A stretch of 64,000 nt of DNA from Ursus arctos (GCF_023065955.2 NW_026622974.1:26443718-26507717), one strand, 5' to 3'; shown: positions 36,357-49,420, counted from the first letter of the stretch. The notes: generated by a model not told the origin, from the sequence alone. Made by a program: numbers and translations.

Positions 36357-37011
36357 GCTGTCATGAGCATGCTATGAAGGCACACACACAAACTGTGTTT
36401 TTTCACAATGTCAGCTTTATTCAATCATAAAGCAAATTTAAGTCACATTTCTCAAGCAGGTTCAGGATTCCAAACTCAATGACAATTCACCATGTGATTA
36501 AACTTGGCTTCTTACACAGCACACAGAGCAGGACAGAAGACAAGCCACACAACAAACAAGATGACAGAAGGGTGTAGGACGTTAATGAACCAAAAATGAA
36601 GTCAGTCTGGGGGTGTGAAGTTGAGATAAGGCTTCAGTCTGGGTCTGGTCCGGGCCAGCTCTGGGCACTTACTGCTTCTGATGTTCAAACAGTGAAGGAT
36701 CTCAGTTCTGTTCAGAGATCCATCAGGCTGAGCTTTTGGTGGTGGTTGCCTTTTTTAAGTGATCAGACATAGAGGGGTCATGTCTGAGTCTGACAGTTTG
36801 CTGCCAAAATCCTCACCTTTTTAAAGGGAGGTAGCTGGTCTTGGAACCCTGCAGACTTCCTCTGGTTCTGCTCATTATCTGTTCTGGGGTGTCAGCTGAT
36901 GCTGGTCCCGGCGATATCTCCGATATCTCCTAGCTGCAGTCCTATAACTACTTGTGTCATTGCTTGACATGGGCTCCTGCTTGACATGAGAGACTCCATT
37001 TTGCTCTCCAT
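36357..37011 (-). mobile_element. Solo LTR of an endogenous retrovirus (ERV1-like), antisense
   Basis: About 655 bp interrupting a MIR. Read on the minus strand it starts 'tggagagcaaaatggagtct' and ends near 'gctcatgacag'. An 'aataaa' polyadenylation signal lies about 60 bp before its end (seen on + as 'tttatt' at 36417-36422). The 4-mer 'tgtg' is next to both ends, a length typical of class I retroviruses, though the terminal CA overlaps the repeat and the border is uncertain by 2-4 bp. No internal gag, pol or env sequence is present. The family is not identified. Confidence 0.65.
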
Positions 37012-37130
37012 GTGCCTATATTATGGCAAGGAAACTGAAGCACAGAGAGGTTGGGTAGCTTGCCCAGGATCACAACTACTGACAAGTGACAGAGGTGGTT
37101 CTTAGCCACTATGCTATCCCCTTCTCCATT
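37012..37130 (-). mobile_element. MIR SINE, antisense, right part
   Basis: 'gcaaggaaactgaagcacag', 'aggttgggtagcttgcccag', 'gatcacaactactgacaagt' and 'agccactatgctatccc' complete the MIR begun at 36245. The join is seamless once the LTR is removed. Confidence 0.85.
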
Positions 37131-37138
37131 AAATCTTC

Positions 37139-37651
37139 TGTGATGTGGAAATGGGGTTTGGAGCAAATGATCAGGAAAGAATTCTTGAGACGTCTTTCAT
37201 TTTATTAAAGCACGGGGACAGAAAGAGCTGCACTGGGGTTGTGACGGGTCACCGTCACGTTCAAGTCAGGAGGGGGTTAAGGATAGCGTAAGTCTCTAAG
37301 GAATTTTGGAAGCAAGGTTTCCAGGACCTTGAAGGGGCTAGTTATTGTTAAGAAAAGGTCATTTATTACTGTCTAATAAAACCCTAGTCACGAGACCCTT
37401 CAGATGTATGTCGGTGGGCCATGTGCTTGAGGATGATTGCCAACATGTATCTTGAGGGGGATAGAGATAAAGGAAGTTTCCAAAGGAATTTTTACATGTT
37501 AAAGTAGACTTACAGGATCCTGGGGGCGATTGGGTTAATGTTAAGCTAAGATTGCCTTTTGCTCTTAGCAAAGCGTCAACATCAAGGCAGCTGAGTTCCT
37601 AGAGGAGGGTCACTCTGCCTGTTTCAAGGACTTGTCAATGGGCTGTAGGCA
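37139..37651 (-). mobile_element. Second LTR-like element (carnivore ERV1-type), antisense
   Basis: Read on the minus strand it carries 'cagctgccttgatgttgacg', 'cttagcttaacattaaccca', 'cctttggaaacttcctttat', 'cccagtgcagctctttctgt', 'cgtgctttaataaaatgaaa' (polyadenylation signal) and 'ctcaagaattctttcctgat', ending in 'cacatcaca'. I recognise this as the layout of a carnivore class I retroviral LTR. The edges run TG to CA on both strands. No target-site duplication is clear, and no retroviral coding sequence is attached. Confidence 0.65.
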
Positions 37652-37984
37652 ATAAGGAAATTTAATTTTTTCTTTTGCCTTCATTTCCCACATCATTCTG
37701 CATGCTTTTCTCTGATTTCTTTAATGTATTTATGTCGTTCCGTTCCTGGTTGTATCCCCAATTTTGGCTTTATAGGACAGATATTTCTAAGGTTCTTGTG
37801 CAGTGTATATCTGGCATGGGTATGTGTATGTGTGTGGACATGTGCTTACTTGCATGTTGTGTGTTTTGTTATTGTGACAGCATTCATAGAGATACTGGCA
37901 CTAATGGAACCTTCAATTAGGAGGCAAGGAATATATATCTCCCCGCCCACTCCACCCCTGTAGGAAACTCCTGACTAAACGCAT
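37652..37984. other. Intronic sequence, nothing recognised
   Basis: Short overlapping frames (37675-37963) carry no motif. A GT-rich tract lies at 37820-37842. Confidence 0.45.
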
Positions 37985-38090
37985 TGTGAAACCTTGGGTA
38001 ATCCACAACCTTTCTGAGTCCTTTTACTCGTTTGCAAGAAAAGGGAGTTGGACTCATTGATTTTTTTCATCTTTAAATTCTAGACCTGGG
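37985..38090 (+). mobile_element. MIR-family SINE fragment, sense
   Basis: 'tgaaaccttgggtaatccac', 'aacctttctgagtcctttta', 'agttggactcattgattt' and 'aaattctagacc' fit the MIR core and 3' part. Confidence 0.6.
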
Positions 38091-40483
38091 TCAGGATATA
38101 TGTTTAAGTCCAAAGTAGCCAATAAGGACATTTCTCCTTAGGATCGAGGTGACCTTTGACACTTCAAAGAACTACACCCCAAACCTCTAATAAAATCCCA
38201 AGTTTTTAATAGCATATTATTCTCATAACAAAATATAGTACAAAAATAAATGAAAATTATACATAACCACTTTCTAATCTCTATAGCTCTAAAAACACTG
38301 AAATAAATAATTTACAAATTTACTAAAATACTTTATGTAACAAAACCAAAACTTGCATTATTATATTATATAACCAAATAAAAACAGCAGCAGCACACCT
38401 GCAGTCAAACAAAATCAGGTTTGTGTACTTGGTGTACCAAGGGAGAATATTCTGGAGGAAACTTAGGAAAGATTCTGAGGAGGGTAGAGAGGAAACAGAC
38501 ATAATATAATCGACAATTATTTAATTTGATGGGATAATTATTTTGATACAAGTTTACTGAGGATTATAGATGGGGCCTGCCAATCTGTAACGCTATCTCC
38601 TTAAATGTATTATTTTGGAAAATCTGATGAGTATAACAGTTGCATTTATGTGTTTGCTTGTATAAAGTGGTTATAATGCTACAGAAACCTTTTTTTTAAA
38701 TGTTCATATTTTGAAACGCACAAGGCATAAAAGGGCAGAATTTATTTGCATGCTTATTAGGTATAAAAGATTCAGGAGGAAAGAAAAAGATGCAGGAGGA
38801 GATGCTGTTGAAAACATAACTCTCACCTAATGAAAGCATAGAATTAATTATAAACTTGAATATGCAAGTGATTATGCTGTTTCATAATATCTTTGCTGTT
38901 CTGTGAGATGAATTGTCTCTGCTTGGCAGACTACTTGATTCCTGGAAAGAAAATAATATATATATACATGTAGATGAAACAGCTATAAATTTGCAAGCTG
39001 GGAAGATAATTACATATGGAAAGAGTTACACATTTCACAAAAAGCAGAATCTTTTCCCTTTTCTTTTGGTTGAGGTTTTTGGCTCCTACTAAAGAGCAGT
39101 ATATTGCTGTGCTTACTGATAACTGACCAATGGATGGATGTATTAATTGTACAACTCTAAAATGCAAAGGAAATGAACAATTCAACAGAAATTTATTTTG
39201 CATCAATTTTGTCTAAAGCATAGGATGGTTGGTCTATTAAAAGGATTGAAAGTAAATAAAGACTTGCCTTTCAAGGAGCTGCAGTAATAGGGAGGATAAC
39301 TGCAAAAGAAAAAAAAAGCTAGACATTAATATGAAAGCAAAAATGTATCAAAAATATGCTATGAGAATGTAAAGAAAAAATAAACTGGTTAATTGGTTAA
39401 TGTGAAAATTCTTACAAATGCATAATCATGTATCTACATATAATTAACATGTCATTAATCTACATTTATTGAAATAAGTCATATCAATATGAGGGCACCA
39501 GATAATCTAGCCATATAGCCATTGTGAATCTTTTACAGGTATTGTGTCCAGTCTTAGCCTATCTATAACCACTGTTATGGCTGGAGCAGTCCTTGTAGTG
39601 ATTGCAAGATACCCTTAGCAATAGGTATCAGGAAACTTTGAAAAAAAAAAGAAAACATTACTTTTAAGTCCTGGAAATTACATAGCACACCTGGGGCTAC
39701 ACATTGAGGAGAAAGAGACAGCATGAGGATGAGGGCAAGGACAAGAGTGAGAATGAAAGCAATGCAGGCTTGGGATTTTGTTTTTATTGGGGTCTAGGAT
39801 GAGGGCCTAGAGTTCTGGGGCTCACTCTTTGTTGGTGTATTTCAAACGTAACAGCAGGAATTTAAAGCAAGGGAAGAGAAAAAACAGGCGGTCCAGATAG
39901 TTATCCAAATCAACCACAACCTCATAGACAAAGGAGCCTCAGGGTAGTGTGGTGGGTTTGCTCTTTATCTAGTCTGTGGCTGGCAATGTGTTTATTAGAC
40001 AGAGCCATCTGTGAGGTGGATGCTTCTTTAAAGTGGATGTCTCAGCAATCAGAGCATAAGTGAAGCTCTTGCATTACAAAAAAAGAAGAAACATTCTCTG
40101 ATGGATCTAAGAAGAGTTTTCAGTTTGTTCGGCTTTTCTTCTGAAAAACAGGAGGATTTTTTCCTTGGTTCTTCACTATGAGAACCCGATGGGTATCCTA
40201 TGTGTAAACCCCACAAAAGTGGACTGTGGCCCCCAGGAATTTCTCATGCTATTCTACAATCACCATCTCACAATTTATTAAAATTTCCATTCAAGCATTC
40301 TTACAAATTTATAGCTACAAGGTCCCCTTTTCTCAACCCTCTAAAAACTCCCATGCCAGCACCTTGAGTACTAACCCCCCTGGCTGTCTATACACGGCTT
40401 TTTGGACATAATCATTCTCTGAATGTGAGTTTATGTTCAGGCGGGATCCCTGTTAGGGAAGTATTCTGGGCTTTAAAAATTAA
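38091..40483. other. Intronic sequence, mostly unique
   Basis: AT-rich to about 39650. 39660-40470 is more mixed in composition and could hide an old LTR or LINE, but I could not match it. Confidence 0.4.
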
Positions 40484-41979
40484 AAGGAGGGGGATAGAGG
40501 AAGATGGTAGACTTGGAGGATCCTGAGGTACCTCCTCCCATGGACACACCGAGATAACCACTACATCTGCACAACTGACTCTGAAGGCGACCCAGAGACT
40601 GGCAGAACAGACCTACCGTTAATTGTAGAGAGGAGACCACACTGAAAAGGGTACTCGGGGCAGAGGTGTGTCTGGGAACCAAATTTCCATAGAGACTAAC
40701 CTCAAAAGGGAGGGCTACCACAAGCATGCAGAAGTAAGAGGATCAGGCCCCATCCCAGGCATAGGGGAGCCCCACTGAAAAGATAAGACTCCTTAGCACT
40801 TTGCTTTGAAAACCAGTGAAGCTTAACTTTGCAAATTTTTAAAATCAATGGGGGACCTCTGGGTACTTTAAAATCAGTGGACTTAGCTCCAAGATAGCTG
40901 GAGGGCAACAGGAAACTGAGTCCCTGCTCTTAAAGAGCTAGCCTAACAAATAACCTGGCCAACACATAGAAGTAGCAGTGTGAAAAGTGCCCAGGGTATA
41001 TGTGAAGGAGATTTATTTACTAATCTCAGAACATGAACTGGAATGACACAGATCTCTATGTGACTTCTCTAAAAACAAAAGTGCTGGTGGGCGCCATTTC
41101 TCTTCCCCTCCTCTAACCTAGATAGCTGGACACATGGGAACCCACACAAACACTCTCTGCCTATCCTCTTAGGACCATATGCCCTGCCCCCATATCCCAT
41201 GCAGACCTGTCCCATTCAGCTGGCATTCTTCTAAAATAGCTCTCACCCAGACAAACCCTGCAAGCAGCGCTGGCAGGGACCAGCACCACTCCAAAGTGAC
41301 TATTGCCCTGGGGAGGGGATTAGATAACCACACACACCAGCACGCTAGAGGCTTTTAGCTGGCAGCGTAAGAGAGTCTTCTGCAGATTGGAGTGACTGCA
41401 GCCCCAACAGAGGAGCTAAGGGCAGACATCTGGTCTGAGTGCTGGGCTGACTCACTAACTTGAAAGCCTCTCAGGTCATAGTGCAGGAAGAGTGCTGTGC
41501 AGTTCCATGTGCATGCAACTGCAGCAGACACTGAGTGCAGACAGGTGGACTCAGGCCCTCAGCAGCACAGGGACCAAACTCTGCCTGATACAGTTAGCTA
41601 GCCCAAAGGCAAGCACAATTCAGCCACAACAGTAGGCCACATGCACCCACATAGGAGACACCCTTGGAGTACATGGTTCTGATGACTAGGGGGCATTGTG
41701 CTCAGGGCACCACAGCACCTCTTCTTTATAAGACCACTACATTCAAGATCAAGAGACCTACCTGACCTTCCTAATACATAGAAACAGACACAGAGAGTTA
41801 GACAAAATGATGACACAGGACTATTTCCCAAATGAAAGAATAAGACAAAATCATAACAAACGAACTAAATAAGACGGAGGTAAGCAATACACCTGGTAAA
41901 GCATACAAAGTAATGGTCACGAGTACTCACTCAGCATGAGAAAAGAATGGAGGATCTCAGACCTTCAACAAAAAGAGAA

Positions 41980-42004
41980 AATTAAAAAAAAAAAAAAAAA
42001 AAAA
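41980..42004 (+). repeat. A-run inside L1
   Basis: About 23 consecutive A bases within the 5' part of the ORF1 region. Confidence 0.9.
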
Positions 42005-45000
42005 CCAGAGATGAAGAACTCAATAACTGAAATAAAAAATACACTAGAGAGAATCAACAGCAGATTAGAGAATGCAGAAGAACAATCAGCAATCTGGAAG
42101 ACAGAGTAATGGAAAGCAACCAAGCTGAACAGCAAAGAGAAAAAGAAATAATAAAAAAATGAGAATGGACTAAGGAACTCAGTGACATCAACAAAGGTAA
42201 TAACTTTTGCATTATAACAATTTCACATTTCCCAGGAAAAGAGAGAGAAGGGGGCAGAACATTTATCTGAAGAAATAATAGCTGAAAACTTCCCAAATCT
42301 GGGGAAGGAAACAGACATCCAGATCCAAGAAGCACAGAGAGTCCCTAATAAAATTAATCCAAAGAGGTCCATGCCAAGACACACAATAATTAAAATGGCA
42401 AAAAGTAGTGATAATGAGAGAATTTTAAAAGCAGCAAGAGAAAAGAAAATAGTTAAATACAAGGGAAATCCCATAAAGGCTATCAGCTGATTTTTCAGCA
42501 GAAACTTCATAGGCCAGAAGACACTGGCATGCTATATTCAAATTGTTAAAAGAAAAAGTCTGCAACCAAGAATACTCTACCTGGCAAGGTTATCATTCAG
42601 AATAGAAGGAGAGATAAAGCGTTTCTTAAGCAAACAAAAGTTAAGGAGTTCATCACCACTAAACTAACCTTACAAGAGACATTAAAGGGAAGTCTTTTAG
42701 TGTAAAAAAAGGACATTAGTAGAGGTAAGAAAATGAGGAAAGGAAAAAAAAATTCACAGTTAAATGCAAATATATGATAGAGGTAGAATATTTATAAAGC
42801 CAGCATGGAAGTTAAAACACAAAAACAGTAAAATCAATGAAATCTACAAAAATCAATCAAGGGATTCACAAAGGGGTGTAAAATATGACATAATATACAT
42901 AAAATATGGAGGGGAGAGTAAAAATTTAGTGCTTTTGAAATGGATTCAAACTTAAGTGACTGTCAACATAACATAGACTACAATAAAAACATAAGTTTTT
43001 ATATATGAACTAAATAGTAACCCCAAATAAAAAACCTATAATAGATATACACACAAAGAGAAAGGAATTCAAGCATAACAATAAAGAAAGCCATCAAACC
43101 AAAAGAGGAGAGGGCAAGAAAAGAAGGAAGGAACAGAGTAGAACTACAAAGACAATCAGAAAACAAGTGACAAAATGCCAATAAGTACATACCTATCAGT
43201 AATTACATTAAATGTAAATGGACTAAATACTCCAATGGAAAGACATAGGGCAACCAAATGGATAAAAAAGCAAGACCCATCTTATATGCTGCTTATAAGA
43301 GACTCACTTCAGACATAAAGACACATGCAGATTGAAAGGGAAGCGATGGAAAGATATTTACCATGAAAATGGAATTGAGAAGAAAGCTGGGGAAGCAATA
43401 TTTATATGAGACAAAATGGACTTCAAAACAAAGACCGTAGCAAGAGAAAAAAGATACTAAACAATGACAAAGAGATGAATTTAACAAGAGGATATAACAG
43501 TTATAAATATCTAGACACTCAATATGGGAGCACCATATTGACTTTTAACTCACTTAAAGGTAGAAATTGACAGTAATACAATAATAGTTGGGGACTTTAA
43601 CATCACACTTACATCAATGGATAGATCATCTGGACAGAAAATCAACAAAGAAACAATGGCTTTGAATGGTATATTAGACCAGATGGGCCTAACAGACATA
43701 TAAAGAACATTCCATCTAAAAACGGTGGAATACGCATTATTTCCAAGTGCACATGGTACATTCTTCAGGATAGATTGCATATTAGGCCACAAAACAAGTC
43801 TCAATAAACCCAAGAAGACCCAAATCATGTCATGCATCTTTTCTAAAGTTGTATGGAACTTTAAATCAATTACAAGAAAAAAGTCTGGACAGAACACATA
43901 TACTTGGAGGCTAAATAGCATGTTACTAAACAATGACTGGGATAACCAAGGAATCAAAAAGGAAATTAAAAATACATGGAGACAAAAGAAAGGAAAAGAC
44001 AATGGTCCAAAATCTTTGGGATGCAGCAAAATCAGAACAGAACTAAAATGGAATTTTATAGGAATACAAGCCTACTTTAAGAAACAAGAAAAATCTTAAA
44101 TAAACAATCTAACCTTATTGCTAAAGGAGCCAGAAAAAGAAAAAAAAAAACAAAGCCAAAAGCTAGTAGAAAGAAGGAAATAAAAATATTAGAACAGAAA
44201 CAAATGCAATAGAGACTAAAAAGCCTATACAAAAGAGCAGTGAAACCAGGAGCTGGTTCATTGAGAAGATAAACAAAATTGACAAACCTTAAGCCAGATC
44301 CACCATGGAAAAGAGAGAGGACTCAAATAAATAAAATCAGAAATGGAAGAGGAGAAATAACAATTGACACAACAGAAGTACAAAGGATTATAAGAGAATA
44401 TTATGAAAAATTATATGCCAACAAATTGGGGAGCCTAGAAAAGATGGATAAATTCTTAGAAACATAAAATCTCTCAAAACTGAATCAGAAGGATATAGAA
44501 AATTTGAAATACTGATTGGTGGTAATGAAATATAACAAAATTAAAAAATCTAAAAAAAAAAAAATTTAGTCAGTAATTTAAAAACTCGCAACAAACAAAA
44601 GTCCTGGAGCAGAAGGCATCATAGGTGAATTCTAACAAACAAATAAAGAAGAGTTAATACCTATTCTTTACTCTGGAAATAGAAGGGGAAGGAGAGCTTC
44701 CAAATTCATTCTATGAGGCCAGCATTACCCTGATACCCAAACCAGACAAAGACACTACAAAAAAAGAAAACTTCAGGCCAATATCTCTGATGAACACTGA
44801 TGTAAAAATCCTCAACAAAATATTGCAAAATGAATTTAAAAATACACTAAAAAAATCATTCACCAAGATCAAGTAACATTTATTTCAGGGATGAAAGAAT
44901 GGTTCAACATTCACAAATCAATTAATGTGATACATCATATTAACAAAAGAAAGGATAAAAACCATATGGTCCTCTCAATAAATGCAGAAAAAACATTTGA

Positions 45001-45830
45001 TAAAGAACAACATCCATTCCTGGTAAAAACTCTCAATAAAGTAGATTTAGAGGGAACATAACCCAGCATAATAAAGGCCATATGTGAAAACCTCACAGCT
45101 AACATCATACTCATGGTGAAAAACTGAGAGCTTTTCCTCCAGTATCAGGAATAAGACAGGAATGTCCACTCTCACCATTTTTATTAAACATAGTACTAGA
45201 AGTCCTAGCTGCAGCAATCAGACAAGAAAAAGAAATAAGAGACATCCAAATTGTTAAGGAAGAAGTAAAACTCACTATTTGTAGATTACCTGATACTATG
45301 TATAGAAAACCCTCAAGTCTCCACCAAAAAACCACTAGAACTGATAAATGAATTCAGTAATGTTGCAGGATACAGAATTAATATACAGACATTAAAACAC
45401 TAATAATGATGTAGCAGAAAGAGAAATTAAGAAAATATTCCCATTTATAATTGCATCAAAAATGCTAAAATACCCAGGAGTAAATTTAACCAAGGAGGTG
45501 AAAGATCTGCACTCTAAAAACTATAAAACATTGATGAAAGTGAAGACAACATAAACAAATGGAAAAATATTCCATGCTCATGGATTGGACAAACCAATAT
45601 TATTAAAATGCCCTTACTGCCCAAATCGATCTATAGATTTAATGCAGTCTCTATCAAAATGCCAATAGCGTTTTTCACAGAATTGAAACAAATAATCCTA
45701 GAATTTGTGTGGAACCACTAAAGACCCCAAATAGCCAAAGCAATCTTGAGAAAGAACAAAGCTGGAGGTATTACCATTCCAGATTTCAAGATATACTGCA
45801 GAGATGTAGTAATTAAAATAGTTTGGTACT

Positions 45831-45833
<3 letters not shown>

Positions 45834-45872
<39 letters not shown>
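45834..45872 (+). repeat. (CA)n microsatellite inside L1 ORF2
   Basis: About 19 CA units lie just after 'atagtttggtactga', the place where L1 normally reads 'ggtactggcacaaaaacaga'. The dinucleotide array has grown from that CA-containing seed. Confidence 0.95.
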
Positions 45873-45874
<2 letters not shown>

Positions 45875-47141
45875 TAGGTGGGTAAATCAATGAAACAGAA
45901 TAGGGAGCCCAGAAATAAACCGACACTTATACTATCAATTTTTGACAAAGGAGGCAAGAATATACAATGGAGAAAAGACAGTCCCTTCAATAAATAGTGC
46001 TGGGAAAAATAGACAGCTACATGTGAAATAATGAGACTAGACCATTTTCATACACCGTGCATAAAAATACACTTGAAATGGATTGAAGACCTAAATGTGA
46101 AACCTGAGCAATAAAACTTTTAGAAGAAAATATAGGCAGAAGTTTCTTTAACATCAGCTATAGAAATATTTTTCTGGTATATCTCCTTAAGTAACGGAAA
46201 TAAAAGCATAATTAAACTATTGGTACTACACCAAAATAAAAAGGTTTTGCACAACAAAGTCAACCATAAAACAAAAAGACAGCCTTCTGAATGGAAGAAA
46301 ATATTTGCAAATGATAAATCTGATAAGGGGTTATTATCTAAAATACATAAAGAACTTTTGTAACTCAACATCAAGAAAACAAATAATCTGATTAAAAATG
46401 GGCCAATGACCTAAATAGGCATTTTTCCAATAAAGACATACAGATGGTCAACAGACACATGAAAAGATGCTCAACATCACTCATCATCAGGGAAATTCAA
46501 ATCAAAACCACAATATTACCTTATACCTGTGAGAATGGCTAGAATCAAAAAGACAAGAAAACATATGTTGGTGAGGATGTGGAGAAAAAGGAATCTTTGT
46601 GCACTGTTGGTGGGAATGCAAATTGGTGTAGTCACTGTGTAAAACAGTATGGAGGTTCCTCAAAAAAATTAAAAATAGAAATACCATATGATCCAGTAAT
46701 TCTATTACTGGGTATTTACCCAAAGGAAATGAAAACAATAATTTGGAAAGATATATGCATTCCTATGTTTACTGAGCATTATTTACAATAGCCAAATATG
46801 GAAGCAAGCCAAGTGTTCCTCAATAAATAAATGAATAAAGAGGGGGTGGTATTTATATACAATGTAATATTTCCCAGCCATAAAAAAGAATGAGATCTTG
46901 CCATTTGCAACAACATGGATGGACCTAGAGGGTATGATGCTAAGTTAAATACTATATGATCTCATTCGTATGTGAAATTTAAGAAACAAAACAAATGAAG
47001 AAACAAAAGAAAACAGAGACAAAAGAACCCCAAAGTCTTAAATAGAACAGATAGGTGGTTACTAAAAGGGAGGAGGGGGGATACATGGGTGAAAGAGGTA
47101 AAAAAAATTAAGGGTACAAACTTCCTTTTCTTTTTTTCTTT

Positions 47142-47327
47142 TTTTTTAAAGGTTTTACTTACTTGAGAGAGAGGGAGAAGGAGAGAGAGCACAAGTGGGA
47201 GCCAGGGAGAGGGAGAAGCAGAATTCCCGTTGAGCAGGGAGCCTCATGCAGGGCTCGATCCCAGGACCCTGAGATCATGACCTGAGCCAAGGGCAGATGC
47301 TTAACCAACTTAGCCACCAACTCACCC
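47142..47327 (-). mobile_element. CAN-SINE, antisense
   Basis: T-rich tail, 'aaaggttttacttacttgag', a GA-rich middle, 'gggctcgatcccaggaccct', 'gagatcatgacctgagccaa' and a head end with a degenerate 'agccaccaactcacccc'. It abuts the 3' end of the sense L1. Confidence 0.9.
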
Positions 47328-47695
47328 CTAATTTTATTGAATTTGGATCAGAGAATATATGCTATGTGATATCAGTTCTCTAAATGTATTGAGTTTTTTT
47401 TGTTGTTGTTGTTGTTTTTTAATGGCCAACCTGTGCTCTATCTTGGTGGGTATTCCATTTGACTTGAAAAGAATATTTAAATTGTTTGTTCAGCTTAATG
47501 GTCCCAATAGCTATTCTCTGTCAGGCCTTCTAAAGTCTTACCTTGAGCAAGAGGAGTTTAGTATTTGGATAAAGACTTATAAAGATCCAGCTATACCTAT
47601 TTCTGGGTTACTAGCATGGTACTACACAAAACTTACAAGCCAGAATAAAATATTTTTGACCATAAAGAATTACACATGTATTTTTTATCTTTTTT
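47328..47695. other. Possible LINE remnant between SINE and antisense L1
   Basis: 'ttattgaatttggatcagag', a (GTT)n tract at 47402-47417 and 'ggtattccatttgacttgaa' faintly recall an old L1 segment that I know in antisense orientation. A 115-codon frame (47359-47706) has no protein motif. The assignment is weak. Confidence 0.35.
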
Positions 47696-49420
47696 TTAAT
47701 GTTTAAAGTTTTTATTTAAATTCTAGTTAGTTAACATATAGCGTAATATTGGTTTCAGGAGTAGAATTTAGTGATTCATCACTTACATAAAACATCAAGT
47801 ACTCATTACAAGTGCCCTCCTTAATACCCATCACCCATTTAGCACATCCCCCGCCCACCTCCCCTCCTGCAACCCTCAGTTTGTTTCCTATGATTAAGAG
47901 TCTCTTTGTCTTCCTCTCTGATTTTGTCTTGTTTTATTTTTCCCTCCCTTCCCCTATGATCCTCTATTTTGTTTCTTAAATTCCACATATGAGCGAGATC
48001 ATATGATAATTGTCTTTCTCTGATTGACTCATTTCACTTAACATAATACCCTCTAGTTCCATCTACATCATTGCAAATGGCAAGATTTCTCTTTTTGATG
48101 GCTGAGTAGTATTCCATTATATATATGTATGTATATATATCTATATATGTATAAAGATATATATATAGAGAGATATATATATATCACATCTATTTTATCC
48201 ATTCATCTGTTGATGGACATCTGGGCTCTTTCCATAGTTTGGCTATTGTGAACATTGCTGCTATAAACACTGGGGTACAGGTGCCCCTTCAGATCAGTAC
48301 ATTTGTATCTTTGGGATAAATACCTAGTAGTGCAATTGCTGGGTCTTAGGGTAGCTCTATTTTCAACTTTTTGAGAAACCTTCATACTGTTTGTCAGAGC
48401 GGCTGCGCCAGCTTGCAGTCCCACCAACAGTGTAAGAGCGTTCCCCTTTCTCCACATTCTCTCCAACATCTGTTGTTTCCTGACTTGTTAATTTTAGCCA
48501 TTCTGACCAGTTTGAGGTAGTATTTCATTGTGGTTTTGATTTGTATTTCCCTGATGCTGAGTGAAGTTGAGCATTTTTACATGTGTCTGTTGGCCATTTG
48601 TATGTCTTCTGTGGAGAAATATTTGTTTATGTCTTCTGCCCATTTCTTGACAGGATTATTTGTTCTTTGGGTGTTGAGTTTGATAACTTCTCTATAGATT
48701 TTAGATACTAGTCCTTTATCTGTTAAGACATTTGCAAATGTCTTCTCCCATTCTGTTAGTTGTCTTTTGGTTTTGATGACTGTTTCTTTTGCTGTGCAAA
48801 AGCTTTTTATCTTGATGAAGTCCCAATAGTTCATTTTGCCTTTGTTTCCCTTCCCTTTGGAGACACGTTTTGCAAGAAGTTGCTGCACCCAAGGTCACAG
48901 AGGTTGCTGCCTATGTTCTCCTCTAGGATTTTGAAGGATTTCTGTCTCACATTTAGGTCTTTCATCCATTTTGAGCCTACTTTTGTGTATGGTGTAAGGA
49001 AATGGTCCAGTTTCATTCCTCTGCATGTGGCTGTCCAATTTTCTCAAAACCATTTGTTGAAGAGACTTTTTTCCATTGGATATTCTTTACTGCTTTGTGG
49101 AAGATTAGTCGACCATAGAATTGAGAGTCCCTTTCTGGGTTCTCTATTCTGTTCCATTATCTATGTGTCTGTTTTTGTGCCAGTACCATACTGTCTTGAT
49201 GATTACAGCTTTATAATATAGCTTGAAGTCCAGAAGTGTGATGCCACCAACTTTGGTTTTCTTTTTCAACATTCTTTTGTCTATTCGGGGTCTTTTCTGA
49301 TTCCATACAAATTTTAGAATTATTTGTTCTAGGTCTGTGAGAAAAGCTAACAGTATTTTGATAGAGATTGCTTTGAATGTACACACAACAATTTTGTTGG
49401 TCTTCTTCATAATACATTAC
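47696..49420 (-). mobile_element. Carnivore L1 3' end, antisense, 5'-truncated
   Basis: The antisense tail and 3' UTR (47700-48110: 'ctagttagttaacatatagc', 'cctcagtttgtttcctatga') lead into an AT microsatellite (48113-48183). ORF2 C-terminus follows from about 48190 to 49415. Minus-strand frames at 48577-48888 and 49144-49410 retain L1-like protein stretches such as '[17 protein letters not shown]' and '[13 protein letters not shown]', so decay is moderate. Frameshifts and stops still break it. It runs opposite to the L1 at 40484-47130, and both contain the ORF2 end. Confidence 0.93.

Larger units (their letters stand above)
40484..47130 (+). mobile_element. Near full-length, decayed L1 LINE, sense to RIMS1
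   Basis: About 6.6 kb. The 5' UTR starts near 'gaggaagatggtagacttgg' and 'atggacacaccgagataacc'. ORF1 region 41950-42700 ('tttcagcagaaacttcatag', 'aatactctacctggcaaggt'). ORF2 starts near 43185 ('acctatcagtaattacatta', 'ttaaatgtaaatggactaaa') with the endonuclease block 'ataatagttggggactttaa' at 43579. Reverse transcriptase 44700-45350 ('aacttcaggccaatatctct'). The C-terminal part runs to about 46790, then 3' UTR to 47130. Stops and frameshifts break both ORFs: the longest surviving sense frames are about 60-124 codons. So it cannot make intact proteins. The 3' end runs into a SINE without a visible own A-tail. Confidence 0.9.

Noticed and set aside
36357..37651. Provirus with retroviral genes
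   Set aside because: Only LTR-like sequence is present. There is no gag, pol or env sequence between or beside the two LTRs, and they are different from each other, so they are not a pair.
43550..44099. 159-codon minus frame and 124-codon plus frame
   Set aside because: Both lie in the decayed sense L1. The plus frame is residual ORF2 endonuclease-region sequence and the minus frame is its shadow.
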